From: Streptomyces cellulosae
GTDB lineage: Bacteria; Actinomycetota; Actinomycetes; Streptomycetales; Streptomycetaceae
Direction of reading: 5' to 3'
NCBI RefSeq assembly: GCF_000721105.1
Contig: NZ_JOEV01000026.1
Span: 1 to 64,000 of the forward strand
DNA: 64,000 nucleotides
Shown here: positions 61,900-64,000 of the stretch, piece after piece
Layout: the number at the start of each line of letters is the position of its first letter
Numbering within the stretch: position 1 is the stretch's first letter
The notes under the pieces: model-generated
Databases searched by the model: none
What the model saw: only the letters and a program-made list of their open reading frames with translations
Told to the model about the DNA's origin: nothing
Translations under genes and position numbers: made by a program

Positions 61900-61979
61900 C
61901 TGGTACTTCTGGCCGTACGGGTACTTCCCGTCGTAGCGGCCCTTCCCGCTGTGCTGGTCCTTCTGGCCGTACCGGCCCG
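61900..61979. repeat. 18-bp degenerate tandem repeat downstream of obg
   Basis: Four 18-base units each beginning TTC (61908-61979); the first and fourth share TTCTGGCCGTAC. A longer near-copy of about 21 bases occurs at 61900 and 61954. On the minus strand it would read as Tyr/Gly/Gln/Lys-rich hexapeptides, but the frame has no start codon, so I do not call a gene. The rest of the 61895-62217 gap holds the PHO-box candidate. Confidence 0.65.
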
Positions 61980-62059
61980 TCTGTACGGAGAACGGGTGTA
62001 ACTGCTGGCCTGAACAGACCTGTCCAGCACGTCAACTGACGACCCGTGAGACCCGTTGT

Positions 62060-62092
62060 GGTCAACTCACGTTCATGGTGTGGTTGCCGTAT
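62060..62092 (+). promoter_or_regulatory. Candidate PHO box upstream of phoD
   Basis: Three consecutive 11-base units, GGTCAACTCAC, GTTCATGGTGT and GGTTGCCGTAT, resemble the PhoP direct-repeat consensus that begins G(G/T)TCA. The match is good for the first two units and poor for the third. The site is 126 bases before the phoD start. Confidence 0.5.
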
Positions 62093-62217
62093 CGCAACGG
62101 GTCCACTGTTGTCTGCCCATCTGTCATGCACGCGATGGCTTGTGTTCAGCGGGCGGACCGACCGGCGGGCGAGCTTCCAAAGGTCCAAGAGACGTGCGAG
62201 GCAGGGGAGTTCGCCCG

Positions 62218-63768
62218 ATGACCGGAGCAGTATCGTCCGACCGACGCCGATTCCTGGCCGCGGGTGCCGCCGTACTCGGCGCCGCGGCCTCCGCCCAGCT
62301 GTGGCTGCCGGGCACCGCCCGAGCGGCCGCGACCGCGCTGCCCGACGGTGTGTTCAGCCTCGGCGTGGCTTCCGGTGACCCGCTGCCGGACGCTGTGGTG
62401 ATCTGGACGCGGCTGGCTCCCGATCCGCTGGGTGGCGGCGGCATGCCCGACACCACGGTGCCCGTGCAGTGGGAGGTCGCCGAGGACGAGCGGTTCAGAA
62501 GGGTCGTCCGCCGGGGCACCGCCCTGGCCCGGCCCACGTACGGGCACAGCGTCCACGTCGATGTACGGGGGCTGCGCGCCGGCCGTACGTACTGGTACCG
62601 CTTCCGCACCGCCGGCCAGCTCTCGCGCACCGGCCGCACCCGCACCGCCCCGGCGAGGACCAGCTCCGGCAACGGCCTGCGGGTCGCGCTCGCCTCCTGC
62701 CAGAACTGGCAGCAGGGCTACTTCACGCCGTACGCCGACATGCTGGACCAGGACCCGGACGTGGTCGTGTTCGTCGGCGACTACATCTACGAGTCGGCGC
62801 CCTCGGTGACGGCCGTACGACGGCACGAGGGGACCGGTGAGCCGTACAGCCTCACCCAGTACCGCAACCGGTACGCCCAGTACCGCAGCGACCCCGACCT
62901 CGCGGAGATGCACGCGAACGCGCCCTTCGTGGTCACCTTCGACGACCACGAGGTCGACAACGACTTCGCCGGCGAGATCCCGCAGGACCCGGACAAGCAG
63001 CCGCACGACCCCTTCGTGGACCGGCTGACCGCGGCCTACCAGGCGTACTACGAGCACATGCCGGTGCGCGCGACGGCCGTGCCGAACGGGCCGCACATCC
63101 AGATGTACCGCCGCCTGGCGTTCGGCCGGCTGGTCCGGCTGAACGTGCTGGACACCCGGCAGTTCCGCAGCGACCAGGCGACCGGCCAGGCCGGTGCGCA
63201 GGACCCGGGTCTGACCATGCTCGGTGCCCGGCAGAAGCGGTGGCTCCTCGACGGGCTGCACAGTTCGTCCGCCCGCTGGAACCTGATCGCCTCCCAGATA
63301 ATGATGGCCGAGACCGACCTGCAGATCGGCGAGGGCAAGCTCTGGTTCTACGACGCCTGGGACGGCTACCAGGCCGAACGCAACGCGCTGCTCGATGAGT
63401 TCAAGACCGTCAGCAACCCGGTGGTGCTGTCCGGCGACCGTCATCTGACGATGATCAGCGACCTCAAGGAGGATTACGCGAAGCCGGACTCCGCGACCGT
63501 CGGCGCCGAGTTCGTCGGCACCTCCATCTCCAGCAACGGCGACCAGGACCACGCGGCCTTCCACCGGGAGTGGGACCCGCGGATGCCCGACAACCCGCAC
63601 TGGAAGCTGATCGACGCCCACCGCGGCTACCACCTCTTCGACGTCCGCCGTGACCGCATCGACGCGCAGGTCCGGGTGGTTGACACGGTGCTCAAGCCGA
63701 CGTCCACGCCCAGCACGCTGGCCAGGCTGCGGGTGGACGCGGGCAGGCCGGGCGTACGGGTCGTCTGA
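62218..63768 (+). CDS. phoD: Alkaline phosphatase D / phosphodiesterase, Tat-exported
   Basis: This 516-residue precursor begins with a twin-arginine signal (SSDRRRFLAAGAAVLGAAAS, Arg9-Arg11) cleaved near TARAAA. A small Ig-like domain comes first (to about 145), then the PhoD metallophosphatase: LASCQNW, FVGDYIYE, FDDHEVDND and LSGDRHLTM supply the metal ligands. Such enzymes cleave phosphomonoesters and teichoic-acid-like phosphodiesters outside the cell to obtain phosphate. ATG 62218 has AGGGGAG eight bases upstream. The candidate PHO box suggests induction under phosphate limitation. Confidence 0.93.
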   Translation: MTGAVSSDRRRFLAAGAAVLGAAASAQLWLPGTARAAATALPDGVFSLGVASGDPLPDAVVIWTRLAPDPLGGGGMPDTTVPVQWEVAEDERFRRVVRRGTALARPTYGHSVHVDVRGLRAGRTYWYRFRTAGQLSRTGRTRTAPARTSSGNGLRVALASCQNWQQGYFTPYADMLDQDPDVVVFVGDYIYESAPSVTAVRRHEGTGEPYSLTQYRNRYAQYRSDPDLAEMHANAPFVVTFDDHEVDNDFAGEIPQDPDKQPHDPFVDRLTAAYQAYYEHMPVRATAVPNGPHIQMYRRLAFGRLVRLNVLDTRQFRSDQATGQAGAQDPGLTMLGARQKRWLLDGLHSSSARWNLIASQIMMAETDLQIGEGKLWFYDAWDGYQAERNALLDEFKTVSNPVVLSGDRHLTMISDLKEDYAKPDSATVGAEFVGTSISSNGDQDHAAFHREWDPRMPDNPHWKLIDAHRGYHLFDVRRDRIDAQVRVVDTVLKPTSTPSTLARLRVDAGRPGVRVV

Positions 63769-63810
63769 CGCGGACGAGGCAGAGGTGGACGAAGGAGCGA
63801 GGCAGAGGAC

Positions 63811-63847
63811 TCCGCCATCGCCGGGCGTCACGCTCAGCGATGGCGGA
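63811..63847 (+). terminator. Terminator after phoD
   Basis: Perfect 11-bp arms TCCGCCATCGC / GCGATGGCGGA with a 15-base loop, 43 bases after the phoD stop. Confidence 0.8.
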
Positions 63848-63858
63848 TGTCTGTGGAG

Positions 63859-63888
63859 TTACTCACAGCGACGGATGGGCTGTAGGGT
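63859..63888 (+). promoter_or_regulatory. Probable promoter of a gene beginning at or beyond the right window edge
   Basis: TTACTC, 18 bases and TAGGGT (63883-63888) form a candidate promoter; the small inverted repeat CTGTG...CACAG (63851-63868) overlaps its -35. Downstream, ATG 63931 and ATG 63935 both open frames that run off the window, and AGGAG at 63991 could serve a start just outside. I cannot tell which is real. Confidence 0.4.
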
Positions 63889-64000
63889 TCCCGGGGTGGC
63901 ACGGGCTACCGCTGTCACCAGCGGTGGAAGATGAATGACAGGTTGCGCGCACATATGCGGCGAACGGCGCTCACCTTGCACTGCGGTAACCAGGAGTGGG

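Overview
This window is from an actinomycete chromosome, almost certainly Streptomyces. The base composition is very GC-rich with G/C at most third codon positions, GTG starts are frequent, and -10 boxes look like TANNNT. The housekeeping gene order is a familiar Streptomyces core block: tig-clpP1-clpP2-clpX, valS-folC-DUF4233-ndk, mreBCD-pbp2-rodA, CYTH/CHAD, radical SAM, rne, rplU-rpmA-obg. I cannot name the species from the sequence alone.

Region 1 (1-17967) is accessory. The window opens inside a large polymorphic toxin that ends in an R-S-E type ADP-ribosyltransferase domain. Three abutting paralogous small genes follow, then a fourth gene that fuses the same small domain to a middle domain and a membrane-anchored CxxC module; these are the best immunity candidates. 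After an HD-domain gene comes part of a type VII (ESX/WXG100) secretion locus: a small membrane protein, EccD, a Pro/Gln-rich EspI-like P-loop protein, a three-ATPase EccC, and a DUF6177-like protein. EccB, EccE, MycP and WXG100 genes are not in the window. An acyltransferase, two small membrane proteins and a small secreted protein complete the block, which ends beside the 3' end of a tRNA-Gly.

Region 2 (18471-40684) is core: tRNA-Gly(TCC) and tRNA-Pro(TGG), trigger factor and Clp protease, ValRS, FolC, Ndk, the elongation/spore-wall genes mreB, mreC, mreD, pbp2 and rodA, a CYTH-CHAD protein and a B12-binding radical SAM protein. Strong hairpins separate the transcription units. Three genes (valS, folC, CYTH-CHAD) have a -10 hexamer six or seven bases before the start codon and no Shine-Dalgarno, so they are probably leaderless.

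Region 3 (40731-48117) lies between the radical SAM gene and its usual partner (TIGR03936/DUF2344, 48166-48948). It holds a MarR/tautomerase pair with a palindromic operator, a ferredoxin-ferredoxin reductase-P450 operon, a DUF899 protein, a TerD-family protein, a GNAT acetyltransferase and a Val-rich membrane protein with an internal 78-bp tandem repeat.

Region 4 (49221-64000) has a very long RNase E/G with Arg-rich repeats and a histone-like Lys/Ala tail, then an rml block (rmlA, rmlB, rmlD, a family 2 glycosyltransferase, rmlC) that would make and transfer dTDP-L-rhamnose. rmlB carries an apparent one-base insertion near its 3' end. rplU, rpmA and obg follow, then a Tat-exported PhoD-type phosphatase with a candidate PHO box.

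I saw no CRISPR array, insertion sequence or intact prophage. The most interesting points are the toxin/immunity array beside the type VII locus, the rmlB frameshift, short tandem repeats ahead of mreC, pbp2 and rmlA, and the long perfect inverted repeat between clpP2 and clpX.
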